DNA of 64,000 bases from Blastocatellia bacterium AA13 (GCA_003222245.1 QHVH01000002.1:62001-126000), one strand, 5' to 3'; counted from the first letter of the stretch, positions 38,301 through 46,872 are shown. Translations and numbers: made by a program. Notes: a model not told the origin generated them from the letters alone.

Positions 38301-38599
38301 GCTTTGTATTCCTCTCGCTGATACCAGAAACGGTCATAGCGTCCGAGCACCCAGGGCGTACCCGTGCTGATTTCGTCTCCATAGCCTTGGGCTTGTAGGA
38401 TCCCTGGAAGGGTGATCCTGTCTTTCAAGTCTCGAGTGAACCATTGCTCCCTGATTCCCGTGTCCGCGGAATCCAGAGCGAATCTCCACTCGCCTGTGAG
38501 GGATATATTACTGGTAGATTGTGATTGAACCGGCGTTAACCATCCGAGCAATGCGATTAATGCGATGAACGTAGTAGAGAAAATAGAACTGATTTTCAT
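35315..38599 (-). CDS. Secreted GH2 family glycoside hydrolase with C-terminal F5/8 domain
   Basis: A 1,094-aa exported enzyme. A signal peptide (MKISSIFSTTFIALIALLGW) is followed by the GH2 sugar-binding jelly roll (residues about 30-215), an immunoglobulin-like domain, and a TIM barrel with acid/base glutamate in SANNEPRG and nucleophile glutamate in LTHELGQW. The last 140 residues look like an F5/8 type C (CBM32-like) carbohydrate-binding module (AIDGDPNTYWETN, VSLAELAV). GH2 enzymes include beta-galactosidases, beta-mannosidases and glucuronidases, and the exact substrate is not determinable. CCGAGG precedes the ATG. Confidence 0.9.
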   Translation of the reverse strand: MKISSIFSTTFIALIALLGWLTPVQSQSTSNISLTGEWRFALDSADTGIREQWFTRDLKDRITLPGILQAQGYGDEISTGTPWVLGRYDRFWYQREEYKAYTKPGKVQTPFLSQPPKHYLGAAWYQRIVDIPRGWSDRRVVLTLERPRWRTTVWVDENQIGSNNSLVAPHVYDLGSLKQGRHRITIRIDNRMIFSYRPDAHNVSDSAGSTWNGIAGAIELTSTTRVWIEDAQVFPNIDKKTALVKVRIGSVTGKPGSGVLTAGGSTTPVTWDETGGAAELEVQLGRNAQLWDEFNPALQRLSVRLNGDDADDTRDLVFGLRQIRADGNQLLVNGRPTLLRGTINSGDFPLTGYPATDVHWWRQIIGLCQSWGLNHMRFHSWCPPEAAFIAADELGFYLQPEAGMWSEIGQGSQTERILYEETERMIRAYGNHPSFLLLSANNEPRGNWKEALTAWVNHFRSEDSRRLYTAATGSSFIDAPGPLSGTDYLDVSRIGRNMLRGESGWFGGDYGQALKGINVPVLTHELGQWAAYPEYDVIEKFRGYMQPGNYKLFRDSLAAHGLIEKNEEFAKASGRFQFECYKEDIEANLRTPGLSGFQMLSLRDYPGEGTAPVGLLDAFWDSKHYATPDEFRRFCNSTVVLARLKQRVLTTSDDFNVEVEIAHFGAAPIENATPVWQIADANGALIAEGEWPARTIPIGKNIPLGRVKIDLSRAPAPRAYRLIVGLKNSLIENDWNFWLYPAHIKSAPERDVLVTTSWSQAKRHLAAGGKVLFLPRSSDLDWSNPPLDVVPVSWNRQMMPEWSRMLGLYIERRHPALAEFPTDRQFDWQWTEIVRGARAINMDSLPAGLDPIVEPIDDWNRNHKLALVFECTVGRGRLVVCSADLENSLASRPAARQLRTSLLDYMHAAHFRPRASVTSAAIEGLLFDTVIMHALGATAQGTSDTLSAMTVKASAPPNRPTNDAGKAIDGDPNTYWETNERQGRHPHELTLSFRVPRAMSGVVLMPRQNNREHEGDIREFALQISDDGMHWRDVMRGELPSSFEPHRVRFEQPISARFLKLIALSGFGDDTSVSLAELAVIPAGTGPAPRRNRR

Positions 38600-39208
38600 G
38601 AGAACCTCGGGGGCATACTTCAGGCCTCTCGCAGTCGGGATTATTTATCCTCTGAATGAGGATCCGGGCCGCTCGCGTCGAATCGAGGTACGTCCCTTAA
38701 TGATGGAGCTTAAGTTACTGCGGATAAATCTTAAAGATCTTTGACGGTCCGGTGCGCGACGCCCGGTGCAACTCGGTTACACGGGAAGCGCGGCGTCACA
38801 GATGGACCCAGTGCGTTTCGTAGTGAACGAAAATGAATCGACTACCCTACCCAACAACCCACCTTCTTGTTCGTCCTACATAGCAGCTCAGCAATGCCGA
38901 CAGCGGAATAATGAGGTCCGCCTGAGCGCCAGCCTAATGCGAAGGCGTAGAGAGTATCACTTTTTGTTGGGAATCGAAAATCATTCGGGAGATTCGGGTG
39001 GGTAAAGAAAACAGTTTTGGAGGGACGAGCCAGCGACTTTTTTAAGTTGACCCGATCTACGATATGAACCGCCGAGAGCAGCGTCGGGATAGTCAGGAGC
39101 GTCCAACTCGCGCGTAGCAGGCTGTAGCTACTCTTATCCATGAGCGCAATGCTCTTTGAGTTTTCTATCCTCGTAGTCAGCCTAGAAAAAGAGTTGGCAA
39201 GGAGTCCA

Positions 39209-39329
39209 TCTCCGCAGGCGATCTGGAGTTTCGTCACTCGAAATCTCCGAAGGCGATGGAATTTCGTCATTCGAAATCTCTGCAGGCGATGGAGTTTCGT
39301 CATTCGAAATCTCCGAAGGAGATAAACAA
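39209..39329. repeat. 33-bp tandem repeats, about 3.5 copies
   Basis: Units start at about 39209, 39244, 39277 and 39310, each beginning ATCTCCG (or ATCTCTG) and containing GGCGATGGA and TTTCGTCATTCGAA. The first unit has a 2-bp insertion (35 bp), the next two are 33 bp and differ by a few substitutions, and the last is truncated. There are no spacers, so this is not CRISPR. Confidence 0.85.
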
Positions 39330-39334
39330 GACAG

Positions 39335-39576
39335 CCCAGGGTACCACCCTGGGTGAAGCCCACGTATTAGGACTGCGATCCCTGCAGGGGATCAACACTC
39401 TCCGTCACTTCAATAATCCATAAGAGGTACGAAGTCGAATACGAGCGATATGTTTGGGATTGATAGGTCTGAACCGCCAACAAGCTATCAATCCCCTTCG
39501 GGGAAAGGAAGAATTGAAGGTGCCTTCTTACCCAGGGTGAAGACCCTGGGCTCAAATATTGATCCGCTTCGCGGAT
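39335..39576. repeat. Hairpin-rich interspersed-type element
   Basis: Five short palindromes occur in about 240 bases. CCCAGGGT/ACCCTGGG appears at 39335-39353 and the same stem again at 39531-39550. GATCCC/GGGATC lies at 39377-39393, a CCC-TTCG-GGG tetraloop at 39494-39503, and ATCCGC/GCGGAT at 39562-39576. Reuse of one stem in two places suggests a mosaic, dispersed repeat rather than a gene terminator. Confidence 0.7.
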
Positions 39577-39608
39577 AATCAAGCTGCCCTGTCGCGCCTT
39601 ACCTACGC

Positions 39609-41018
39609 TCAATACAACGAAGGCCGAGCCGATCCTCCCAGCAGTGATGGATTCATCTGTGCGATGGTGCGGTTGCCTTCATGGCTTCCCCAGGCGAACA
39701 TCAGCGATACCATTGGAAAGCCGCCCGCTCTGAGCGTCAGCCCAGTCGCGTAGCTGTGCGCCAAATGACTGAAGTCGAGATCTTGCCGCGTAAGGGCCGC
39801 CTTCCCCACTTCTGCGATGAAGCTAAACCCCAACGGTCCACGGATCGAATGCTCAAAGCTGCCCTGCAGTAGCAGGACGTTCGGCGCGCGGAAGCGATAG
39901 TCCTGATAACTCTGAAGCGATTGATGTCCGTTGAGGTCGCCGCCGCCGAGAGTAGGCTGAAAATAGAACGGCACAACGCTTCCCGATGAGGTAAACGACT
40001 GCGATATGAATAGCCGCGCTCCAATGCTACCTTCGCGATTGCGGCTAATTGATTCCTTAATGGTTTCGCATTCGTGTTTCGAATCCGTTGCGCTCGAAGA
40101 ACAGTCGTTAGGACCGTTGTGGTCTTGAGGCCACGGTCGCCTCGTAGTCTTGTAGAGCGGGATTTGATGGTTCAGGTCTATGGTAAATCGCCGGAATGAA
40201 AATCGGGAATCACCTGCCGCAATGAATTCCTGGACGCTAATCAGATAATTGAGCCGCAGGTAGTCCGACAAATTGGGCCGCAGCCGTATCCCCTGTCCGA
40301 ACTGTGCGAACGCGGGCTGGCTTGTAAGACCTGGAGCTGTAGCTTCGGTATAGACTTGCTCGATCGACGGGCTCGGCTGCCCGTGACTCGCTCGAATATC
40401 GATGAATCGCCCGTTAGCCTCGCCGTAGAGCGACAGGTTCAAACGATGTCCAACGACTGGCAACAAGGCGCTGGTCCCGACAATCGTCTCGGTCATGCCG
40501 AAGTACGATCGGTCGGCAACCGTAGTGGACTGACCAAGTCCGAAATAAGCGATCTTGTTCAATGAAATCGACTGAGCGTAGAGGTTGAGCACCGGGTATT
40601 CAGTGAGCTCGAGCTTCGGCTTTGGCGCCGCGGTTCCACCCGGTCTCATCACGATCTTCTTCTCCGGCACGTAGACGGCTTTCAGGTAAGCGCCGGCGCG
40701 CCACGAACCATTAAAAGAGGCAACCGCGTCGGCATTCAGGCTCAGCCGCCAGGGCTTGTCCTGGAGATTCCAGTGCTCCACGAAGGCCAGACCGAGGCCG
40801 ACTCCATTTTGAGGGGCAAGACTTCCGGCTGCGATGTGAAACGGCTGCCCGGTGAACAGTACCTCGGCACAGCCGGCGAACGACTTTATGTCTCCGCAAC
40901 TCGACTTTAGCTTTTCACCTTCGTGCCTGAGCTCAGCTTGAAACTTACTTTCCTGGGCGACAGCCGCGCCGGCGAGCGCAAACAATAACAATATGGGCAA
41001 AAGTATTCGGATTCGCAT
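39609..41018 (-). CDS. Outer-membrane beta-barrel protein, Omp85 C-terminal type
   Basis: A 469-aa protein with a signal peptide (MRIRILLPILLLFALAGAAV) and alternating hydrophobic strands throughout, ending in an aromatic residue (Y) as barrel proteins do. Near the C-terminus the order LGGGDLNGHQSLQSYQDYRF, then LQGSFEHSIRG, then FIAEVGKAA follows the layout of the BamA/Omp85 surface-antigen barrel. No POTRA domains precede it. AAGGAG lies ahead of the ATG. It is the last gene of a minus-strand set with a small coiled protein and a phospholipase-C-like phosphoesterase. Substrate passage or membrane insertion is possible; the role is not known. Confidence 0.78.
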   Translation of the reverse strand: MRIRILLPILLLFALAGAAVAQESKFQAELRHEGEKLKSSCGDIKSFAGCAEVLFTGQPFHIAAGSLAPQNGVGLGLAFVEHWNLQDKPWRLSLNADAVASFNGSWRAGAYLKAVYVPEKKIVMRPGGTAAPKPKLELTEYPVLNLYAQSISLNKIAYFGLGQSTTVADRSYFGMTETIVGTSALLPVVGHRLNLSLYGEANGRFIDIRASHGQPSPSIEQVYTEATAPGLTSQPAFAQFGQGIRLRPNLSDYLRLNYLISVQEFIAAGDSRFSFRRFTIDLNHQIPLYKTTRRPWPQDHNGPNDCSSSATDSKHECETIKESISRNREGSIGARLFISQSFTSSGSVVPFYFQPTLGGGDLNGHQSLQSYQDYRFRAPNVLLLQGSFEHSIRGPLGFSFIAEVGKAALTRQDLDFSHLAHSYATGLTLRAGGFPMVSLMFAWGSHEGNRTIAQMNPSLLGGSARPSLY

Positions 41019-41043
41019 TGGAACTCCTTGTGTCGATACTTGC

Positions 41044-41268
41044 CTACTGGTTGCCGCTAAACAGCCGCACTATTTCGGTCATCTTCTTTATATAAACCGC
41101 GGCCTCGCCTTCCGTCTTCGCGGCTTTTATTTCATCGCGGACCAGTTTTCGTACGGTGTCCGCCAGATGCTCCATCTGAGTTCTTAGGTGCTGCGGAACA
41201 GGCCGGTCCTTGTTAAAGGCGTCCGCGGGCGGTTTAGGAACGCGAATGACGTTCTTTGAAGTCGACAT
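41044..41268 (-). CDS. Small helical protein (74 aa)
   Basis: A 74-aa hypothetical that is probably real. AGGAGATTCATA places a good ribosome site before the ATG, and it fits exactly between two same-strand genes (25 bp and 10 bp spacing). The N-terminus is proline-rich (VIRVPKPPADAFNKDRPVP). The rest is a charged amphipathic helix (LADTVRKLVRDEIKAAKTEG), likely a coiled coil. It has no signal peptide or membrane segment. A chaperone or adaptor for the adjacent phosphoesterase is one possibility, purely from context. Confidence 0.7.
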   Translation of the reverse strand: MSTSKNVIRVPKPPADAFNKDRPVPQHLRTQMEHLADTVRKLVRDEIKAAKTEGEAAVYIKKMTEIVRLFSGNQ

Positions 41269-41278
41269 TATGAATCTC

Positions 41279-42493
41279 CTATTCGAAGTCGAAGAGCGGG
41301 CAATCTTCTTCAGGCCGCATTTGATCGGTAATTAGGTCCATAAAAGTGCTGGCTGCTTTCTCTCGCGGAGACCGGTTGTCGTAGTCTCCTAAGAAGAAGC
41401 TGGTGACCGTAGCCGGAATTGAAGCGTGCTCAAAGATGCGTCCGTTTACCAAATCTTCGGTTCCGGGTATCACCGTGCCTCTTGGCACCCACGGCGAGAT
41501 CAGCAGCGCCGGAACACGCACGCCCAATCGGTCGAAGGCGAATGGAAATCTGGTTCCTGTATCCGCCGCGGACGCCACGAAACCGTCGGGTGTGCACGGC
41601 GGCGGCGGCACGTGGTCGTAGATGCCTCCGTGCTCATCGTAAGTAATCAGCAGAGCCGTGCTCTTCCAGAGATCGGGATTGGTGCGGATCGCATTGTAGA
41701 CCGACGCGATAAAGATCTCACCGGCTTGCACGTTGTGATCCGGGTGTTGATCGTTGGCAAGGACTTCGCCTCCGTCGCCTTCGTGATCGCTGTAGTTTGG
41801 TTCTATGTAGGAATAGTCGGGAAGCAGTCCCGCTTTGCAGTCCGCGAGAAACTGTTCATACGTTCCGAACAACTGCGGCTGATTCTTGAAAAGGTTCGCA
41901 ACCTCGAGGCTGGAGCTATGCTCATCGAAGTAATAGAGCTTGGCGGAGCGGCCCGCTTTGATCATGCGTTCGTAGATGCTCAGGTAGGGCCCTTTCCAAT
42001 AAAAGATGTCCATCCCGACCTGGCCGAACGACGTGCCGTAGTGTGAGAAGGCTCGATTGCACAGCGTGGGCCCCGGAATCGACGCGAACCAACCATTGAA
42101 TAGCGCATAGCTTCGCGCAAGTCCTGCAAGGACCGGCAGCTTATCGGGCGTGAAGTAATTCATGATGTTGTGAGAGTGCTTCACGTCGCGGCGCTGCTCA
42201 AAGTAATCAAGGATGAAGCCCTTCATTGAAGGGGTCTCCGGAGGCCCATCGGTTCCGTGGTACAACTGGAGATTGACTCCCGGGAAATGGTGGTCCGGGT
42301 CTGGATCCAGTTGACCCTGGAATTTGGCATCAGGCTTGACCTTGATTTCGGCGCCTTTTGTATCGGGATTGAATTCATTGCCGGTGAGCCCGTTGATGCG
42401 CGCATCTTCCTTCATTAGCGCGCCAAGCATGTGATCGAACGAACGGTTCTCCATCATAAGAACCACGATGTGCTTGATGTTGCCGTTTGCCAT
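41279..42493 (-). CDS. Phospholipase C-like phosphoesterase (alkaline phosphatase superfamily)
   Basis: A 404-aa member of the bacterial phosphoesterase group that includes phospholipase C and acid phosphatase AcpA. The signature start is IVVLMMENRSFDHMLG. SIPGPTLCNRAF, YSDHEGDGGEVLANDQHPDHN and TYDEHGGIYDHVPPP follow and supply metal and catalytic residues. The start at 42493 has AGGAGC upstream, and the motif begins only 10 residues in. There is therefore no Sec or Tat signal peptide, whereas relatives are usually exported by Tat. The longer frame from TTG 42562 adds no signal either. It is first in the set with the small helical protein and the barrel. Confidence 0.88.
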   Translation of the reverse strand: MANGNIKHIVVLMMENRSFDHMLGALMKEDARINGLTGNEFNPDTKGAEIKVKPDAKFQGQLDPDPDHHFPGVNLQLYHGTDGPPETPSMKGFILDYFEQRRDVKHSHNIMNYFTPDKLPVLAGLARSYALFNGWFASIPGPTLCNRAFSHYGTSFGQVGMDIFYWKGPYLSIYERMIKAGRSAKLYYFDEHSSSLEVANLFKNQPQLFGTYEQFLADCKAGLLPDYSYIEPNYSDHEGDGGEVLANDQHPDHNVQAGEIFIASVYNAIRTNPDLWKSTALLITYDEHGGIYDHVPPPPCTPDGFVASAADTGTRFPFAFDRLGVRVPALLISPWVPRGTVIPGTEDLVNGRIFEHASIPATVTSFFLGDYDNRSPREKAASTFMDLITDQMRPEEDCPLFDFE

Positions 42494-43029
42494 GAATGCT
42501 CCTTGGAGACCTGGATCGATTTCAAAAAAGCCGCGATACCTCGGGCCGCGTAATGACCCCAATCACTACGACGAAAATGGAGCGTCGTTTCATTCAACTT
42601 TATATCCGGATCGTTGCCTGCTATCTCAGCGTGTGTGTGATCATGCGGCCGGGACTTGTTCGAACACAAGGATTAAATCGACGGCGGAAGGATTGATAGA
42701 TACTGATTTATTAGCGCGGCTTATGAGGCGGGTTGGAGATCATGAAATGTTTTGAACGCCATTCCCTTATGCTGATGAAAGCGTCGCGAGATGAGGTCAC
42801 TCCCCGCGGCAAGGCGTCGGTCGAAGCCCTCTAAGCCAGGTCGCGTAAGTGGGCGGCGACCGGCGCCACTATTCCCATTTGGCCCTTGATTTCACGCGTC
42901 AACACTCGTCATCGATGCACGCTTCCCCCCTGCTTCCGCAATCACCAAACCGTTCAGCTTGCACCATAAGGCGCCTTGAATTAGATTCTGAGTCTGTTCA
43001 CGTTAAAGCTTATCGAGGACACCCGCCGA
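42494..43029. other. Divergent intergenic region
   Basis: About 535 bases between the phosphoesterase (leftward) and the cytochrome fusion (rightward). Short frames here have no ribosome site or recognisable product, and I see no clear promoter. Confidence 0.35.
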
Positions 43030-44472
43030 ATGAGATTTATAAAATTAGCAATAATCGTGTTTATGTCAGGCTTGTTTTTCTTTTCCGTGCTTCGCGGAGG
43101 AGATCGAACGTTCGCGCAGGAGAATTCAGCTCAGGAAAAGAATGCCTTAGATGTAGCCGGCTTCGGTCTGAGCCTACCTGAAAGAGTCGGCGCCGACGAC
43201 GGAGCGCTGTTCGCCATTCAATTTCTGGGCGATCTTCATGGGAGTCTCGATAACTGCGGCTGTAAGGGCAGGCCCGCGGGTGGATTCGGAAAACGTGTGA
43301 GCTATCAGAAGGCCTTCAAAGAAAAGCTCCCGGCTATGCCCGTTCTGATGGTCGATTCCGGTGAGTTCCTCAACGACGATAGATCTACTCACGGAGAGCT
43401 AAAGGGCGATGCGCGAATAAAGAACGATTGGGTGTTGAAGGCCTATGATAAGTTCCCGGTGGAGGCGGCGAACGTCTCGGCGGCCGATGTGGCATATATA
43501 TCGCAGCTAATCGCGGAAGACAGCGGCAAGTCAAATTTGCCGCCCATCTTGCAACGAACTATTTCCGCAAACATCGTAAAAGCCTCAGATGGGCGTCCGG
43601 CGTTCAAGCCGTTCGTCATCCGCACGATAGGTAGGGGAAAGCCAGTCAAGGTCGCGATCGTCGGGCTGTCGGAGCTCAGCACAAGGCCTCCAGCCGGACT
43701 CAAGATCGTCGATCCACTGGAAGCTGCCAGGCTCGTTGTTCCAGAGGCGGCTCGTGCCGCGGAAGTTGTGGTCGTACTCGCTCACGTCAAGAGCGATGTC
43801 GCGGCGCGAATAGCGGCTGAGGTTCCAGGAATCTCCGCGTTGATTGTCGGTAACGGAGAATTGTTCACGCCTTCAATTCGCCTCAAAGACACATTGATTG
43901 CATTCACGCCGAGCGAAGGCAGGATGATGGGCGAGCTCAGGTTTTATGCCGGCTCGAAGATTTCGGTTAAAGATCGATTCATTTCGCTGGACGGTCAGGT
44001 TCCTGACGATCCGGAAGGATACGAGCTAGTAGTCGGCCAACGCGAAGCGCGCAAAGTCGCATACGACCGTTTCAGCAAGCCTCCGACCGGCGACGGCACT
44101 AAGCTTACAATACCGGCGGGATATGCAGGTTCGCAGAACTGTTCCAAGTGTCATGTCGGACAATATGTAAAGTGGGCGAATTCGGACCACGCCCTCTCAT
44201 CGAATCCGCTTGCAACAAGACAGACCGAGCTGGAATCGAGTTGCTTCGTCTGCCATGCGGGTGTTGTTCATTCCGACGCGATGAGCCGCGAGAAGCCGCT
44301 CGGCAACGTTGGTTGTGAGATTTGCCATGGACCGGGTGCTGCTCATGTCGCCGCGCCGGATAAGAGCTACGGGCGCATCGGGGATGCCGAATCATCGTGT
44401 GCTCGTTGTCATACCGCGAAGACAAGTCCGAAATTTAATTTCTCATCGTACCTTGCTCAGGTGAAGCATTGA
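43030..44472 (+). CDS. Metallophosphatase-like/tetrahaem cytochrome c fusion
   Basis: A 480-aa exported protein. A signal peptide (about residues 1-32) is followed by a 5'-nucleotidase (UshA)-like metallophosphatase domain: FLGDLHGSLDNCGCKG near the start, LMVDSGEFLND, then the VVVLAHVKSD histidine. The last 120 residues are a multihaem cytochrome with four CxxCH sites: CSKCH, CFVCH, CEICH and CARCH. The usual NHE motif of UshA is not obvious, so phosphatase activity is doubtful. The cytochrome part resembles the cytochrome c554-type domain. It is likely periplasmic electron transfer; the role of the fusion is unknown. It stands alone, convergent with the acyl-CoA ligase gene. Confidence 0.85.
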   Translation: MRFIKLAIIVFMSGLFFFSVLRGGDRTFAQENSAQEKNALDVAGFGLSLPERVGADDGALFAIQFLGDLHGSLDNCGCKGRPAGGFGKRVSYQKAFKEKLPAMPVLMVDSGEFLNDDRSTHGELKGDARIKNDWVLKAYDKFPVEAANVSAADVAYISQLIAEDSGKSNLPPILQRTISANIVKASDGRPAFKPFVIRTIGRGKPVKVAIVGLSELSTRPPAGLKIVDPLEAARLVVPEAARAAEVVVVLAHVKSDVAARIAAEVPGISALIVGNGELFTPSIRLKDTLIAFTPSEGRMMGELRFYAGSKISVKDRFISLDGQVPDDPEGYELVVGQREARKVAYDRFSKPPTGDGTKLTIPAGYAGSQNCSKCHVGQYVKWANSDHALSSNPLATRQTELESSCFVCHAGVVHSDAMSREKPLGNVGCEICHGPGAAHVAAPDKSYGRIGDAESSCARCHTAKTSPKFNFSSYLAQVKH

Positions 44473-44532
44473 GATAGGCCTGAGGCTTTGAGATCGGCGA
44501 GGCGCGCTTGTCCTACAATATTCGAAATCCGT

Positions 44533-46197
44533 TTACGCCGGCTCATTCCTGGTATGCATCTCGCGAAGCTTGAACTTCTGCACCTTGCCGGAAGCCGTCA
44601 TAGGAAATGAATCTACAAAGCGGATCTGACGCGGTATCTTGAATCGCGCGATACGATCCCTGCAAAACTCTCGAATCTCATCCGCGCTCAACGCCTCTCC
44701 CGGATTGAGCCTGATCGCGGCGGCGACGTCTTCTCCATACTTGTCATCGGGTATTCCGTAGACATACACATCCGAAATCCCAGGATGCAGCCGAAGAAGG
44801 TCTTCAATTTCCTTCGGAGCGATGTTTTCGCCGCCCCGAATTATCAAATCTTTTATTCGACCAGTGATTCGAACATAGCCCTCGGCGTCGAGGCTCGCTT
44901 GATCGCCGGTGTGAAGCCAGCCCTCATTGTCGATTGCTTCGAACGTGGCCTTCGGATTGTTGTAGTAGCCTCTCATCACGTTATATCCGCGGCAGCAAAG
45001 CTCGCCCGACTCGTCATCGGCGCAGCGCTCTCCGGTCAGCGGGTTGACGATCCTGACCTCGACTTCCGGAAGCACCTGGCCGACGGTCTGGGTTCGAAGC
45101 TCGACCGAGTCGGTTCGCGGTGTCTGAGTAATTCCCGGCGACGCTTCCGTGAGTCCATAAGCGATCGTTAGCTCGTTCAGCCTCATCTTGTCCATGACGC
45201 GGCGCATCAGAGGCTCTGGGCAAAGCGCTCCGGCCATCACGCCGGTGCGAAGACTCGATAGATCGAAGCTGTGGTAGTCTAGTTGCTCGAGCTCGCCAAG
45301 AAACATCGTCGGCACACCATAAAGAGAAGTGCAGCGTTCCTTCTCGACGTGCTGAAGCACCTTGAGCGGATCGTAGCATTCCAGAGGCACTATTGCCGCG
45401 GCGTGTGTGTAAGCTCCCAGAACTCCGATCACGCAGCCAAAACAATGGAAGAACGGAACCGGAACGCAGACTCGGTCGCGCTCCGTATATCCCAATCCTT
45501 CGCCAAGCCAGTAGCCGTTATTGACGATGTTTCTGCTCGACAGCATCACTCCTTTCGGAAAGCCCGTCGTGCCCGACGTGTATTGCATATTGATCACATC
45601 GTCAACTTGAACCTGCCTGGCAACCTCGTCGAGCTGCCGGTCGCTTACCTGATCCGATGCCGAAAGAAGCGAATCGTACCTGATCGTACCGGCCGGGGAA
45701 TCGTCTCCTCCTATGTAGATCACTCTTTTGAGGAATGGTAAGCGCGCTGAGTTCAACTCTCCATCGGCTGACGCGAGCTCGGGCAGAATGCGGTTTATCG
45801 CCCCGATATAGTCGTTATCGCGGAATCCTCTCACCGTTATGAGAGTGCCGGTTTCAGATTGTTTTAGCAGGTAGTCCAGCTCTTGCTCGCAAAGGCTCGT
45901 GTTTACCGTAACCAGAATCGCGCCTATCTTGGCGAGAGCAAATTGGAGTGGGACCCATTCCGGAACATTCGGCGCCCACAACGCGACGCGGTCGCCGTTC
46001 TTCACGCCGTACGCCGTCAATCCCTTCGCCAGGCGCCGAGCCACCCACTCTAGCTGGCTGAATGTGTGACGCAGGGGAATGTCGGGATAGATGAGCGCTT
46101 CGTTCTCCGGATAGTCGCGCGCCAGCAACTCGAGTAAATCTCCAACCGTCACGTCACGGTATGACGCTGGCCGCTGCTTATCTTCACCTGCTGCCAT
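44533..46197 (-). CDS. AMP-binding acyl-CoA ligase (fatty-acid CoA ligase type)
   Basis: A 554-aa ANL-superfamily enzyme that activates a carboxylic acid with ATP to acyl-AMP and then acyl-CoA. Motifs in order: [10 protein letters not shown] (P loop), AYGLTEASP (A5), [10 protein letters not shown] (A7), [17 protein letters not shown] (A8) and the catalytic C-terminal lysine in TASGKVQKF (A10). The sequence fits medium/long-chain acyl-CoA synthetases more than acetyl-CoA synthetase. A GAGG element precedes the ATG. It has no neighbours from a fatty-acid pathway, so the substrate is open. Confidence 0.92.
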   Translation of the reverse strand: MAAGEDKQRPASYRDVTVGDLLELLARDYPENEALIYPDIPLRHTFSQLEWVARRLAKGLTAYGVKNGDRVALWAPNVPEWVPLQFALAKIGAILVTVNTSLCEQELDYLLKQSETGTLITVRGFRDNDYIGAINRILPELASADGELNSARLPFLKRVIYIGGDDSPAGTIRYDSLLSASDQVSDRQLDEVARQVQVDDVINMQYTSGTTGFPKGVMLSSRNIVNNGYWLGEGLGYTERDRVCVPVPFFHCFGCVIGVLGAYTHAAAIVPLECYDPLKVLQHVEKERCTSLYGVPTMFLGELEQLDYHSFDLSSLRTGVMAGALCPEPLMRRVMDKMRLNELTIAYGLTEASPGITQTPRTDSVELRTQTVGQVLPEVEVRIVNPLTGERCADDESGELCCRGYNVMRGYYNNPKATFEAIDNEGWLHTGDQASLDAEGYVRITGRIKDLIIRGGENIAPKEIEDLLRLHPGISDVYVYGIPDDKYGEDVAAAIRLNPGEALSADEIREFCRDRIARFKIPRQIRFVDSFPMTASGKVQKFKLREMHTRNEPA

Positions 46198-46280
46198 CTC
46201 GGTACCTCAAAGCTATAATGACTCGGTCCAGTGATATTGCTGATTCGCTTCAGAACTTGAATCGCGGCTATGAGCAGTCT

Positions 46281-46763
46281 TTACCCACTCTCGTCATCGG
46301 TGGGAAGAAACCCGAAATACCTGAGCCATTCATCCGTGCTCTCTTTGAAGTCTTCCGCGGTCGCCTTCGAAGCTTCAGGCTCGAGCGACGCTTCCTGCAT
46401 CAGCTTTCTGAACTCGCCGGATCGCAGGACCGAGGCGCCGCGCGAGCGAACGAGAAAGGCCAGATGCCGATCAGAAGTTACTACAGTCAGGCCTCGCGAG
46501 TCGGGCGATGACTCAACCATCTTGACTATGCGCGAGTCCGCGTCGGAGCCTCGATTGGCGTACAGCACCTTTACGCCCTTGAACGACGATCCCTCGGGGA
46601 TCGATGGATTCGGCGCTCCATCAAAAACCACCGTGATCCGGACTCGTCGCGATCGCGCAAAGACGGCTACATTCTCGAGAAGATCTCGACAGGCTTTCGG
46701 CTTGTCCCGATGCCAGCCGGGCGTCTGTCCCATCACATTATTGCCATCGATAATATATGCCAC
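46281..46763 (-). CDS. NYN domain (YacP-like) ribonuclease-type protein
   Basis: A 160-aa protein with the NYN/PIN-like fold. Acidic residues of the metal site are seen in YIIDGNNVMG, VVFDGAPNP, ANRGSDADSRI and VVTSDRHLAF. The family includes Bacillus YacP/Rae1, a ribosome-associated endoribonuclease. The start is GTG at 46763; no upstream alternative fits the family N-terminus, and the ribosome site is weak. The gene is 84 bp downstream of the acyl-CoA ligase start, so it lies upstream of that gene on the same strand and may be cotranscribed with it. Confidence 0.87.
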   Translation of the reverse strand: MAYIIDGNNVMGQTPGWHRDKPKACRDLLENVAVFARSRRVRITVVFDGAPNPSIPEGSSFKGVKVLYANRGSDADSRIVKMVESSPDSRGLTVVTSDRHLAFLVRSRGASVLRSGEFRKLMQEASLEPEASKATAEDFKESTDEWLRYFGFLPTDDESG

Positions 46764-46837
46764 TCGCGGTTGCTCGACGGCTCAGATTCTATTCCCGAAA
46801 CCGGATTGATGTGAAGCGGCTACAGGTTCGGAGCGCC

Positions 46838-46872
46838 AAAAGAAAAGAAGCGCCAGCGATTTAGTCTGGCGC
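46838..46872 (-). terminator. Terminator for the FecR-domain gene
   Basis: On the minus strand the stem GCGCCAG/CTGGCGC (46866-46872 and 46850-46856) with a 9-nt loop is followed by a T-rich stretch (46838-46849, interrupted by two C). It lies 30 bp after the FecR gene's stop codon. Confidence 0.7.

Larger units (their letters stand above)
38600..39608. other. 1-kb repeat-rich intergenic region
   Basis: No intact gene. A 173-codon minus-strand frame (38842-39363) exists only because the 33-bp tandem repeats keep it open, so it is not a gene. Moving right, the region contains an unidentified AT-mixed segment (38600-39000), tandem 33-bp repeats (39209-39325) and a dense group of short hairpins (39335-39576) that resembles an interspersed repeat. 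Confidence 0.5.

Noticed and set aside
39209-39329. CRISPR array
   Set aside because: Repeat units abut with no unique spacers, copies differ from each other, and there are no cas genes.
38842-39363. 173-codon minus-strand frame
   Set aside because: Kept open by the 33-bp tandem repeats. No ribosome site and low-complexity repeated residues. Treated as repeat sequence.
42468-42755. 95-codon plus-strand frame ending near 42755
   Set aside because: It starts inside the antisense phosphoesterase gene, lacks a ribosome site and shows no convincing family match.
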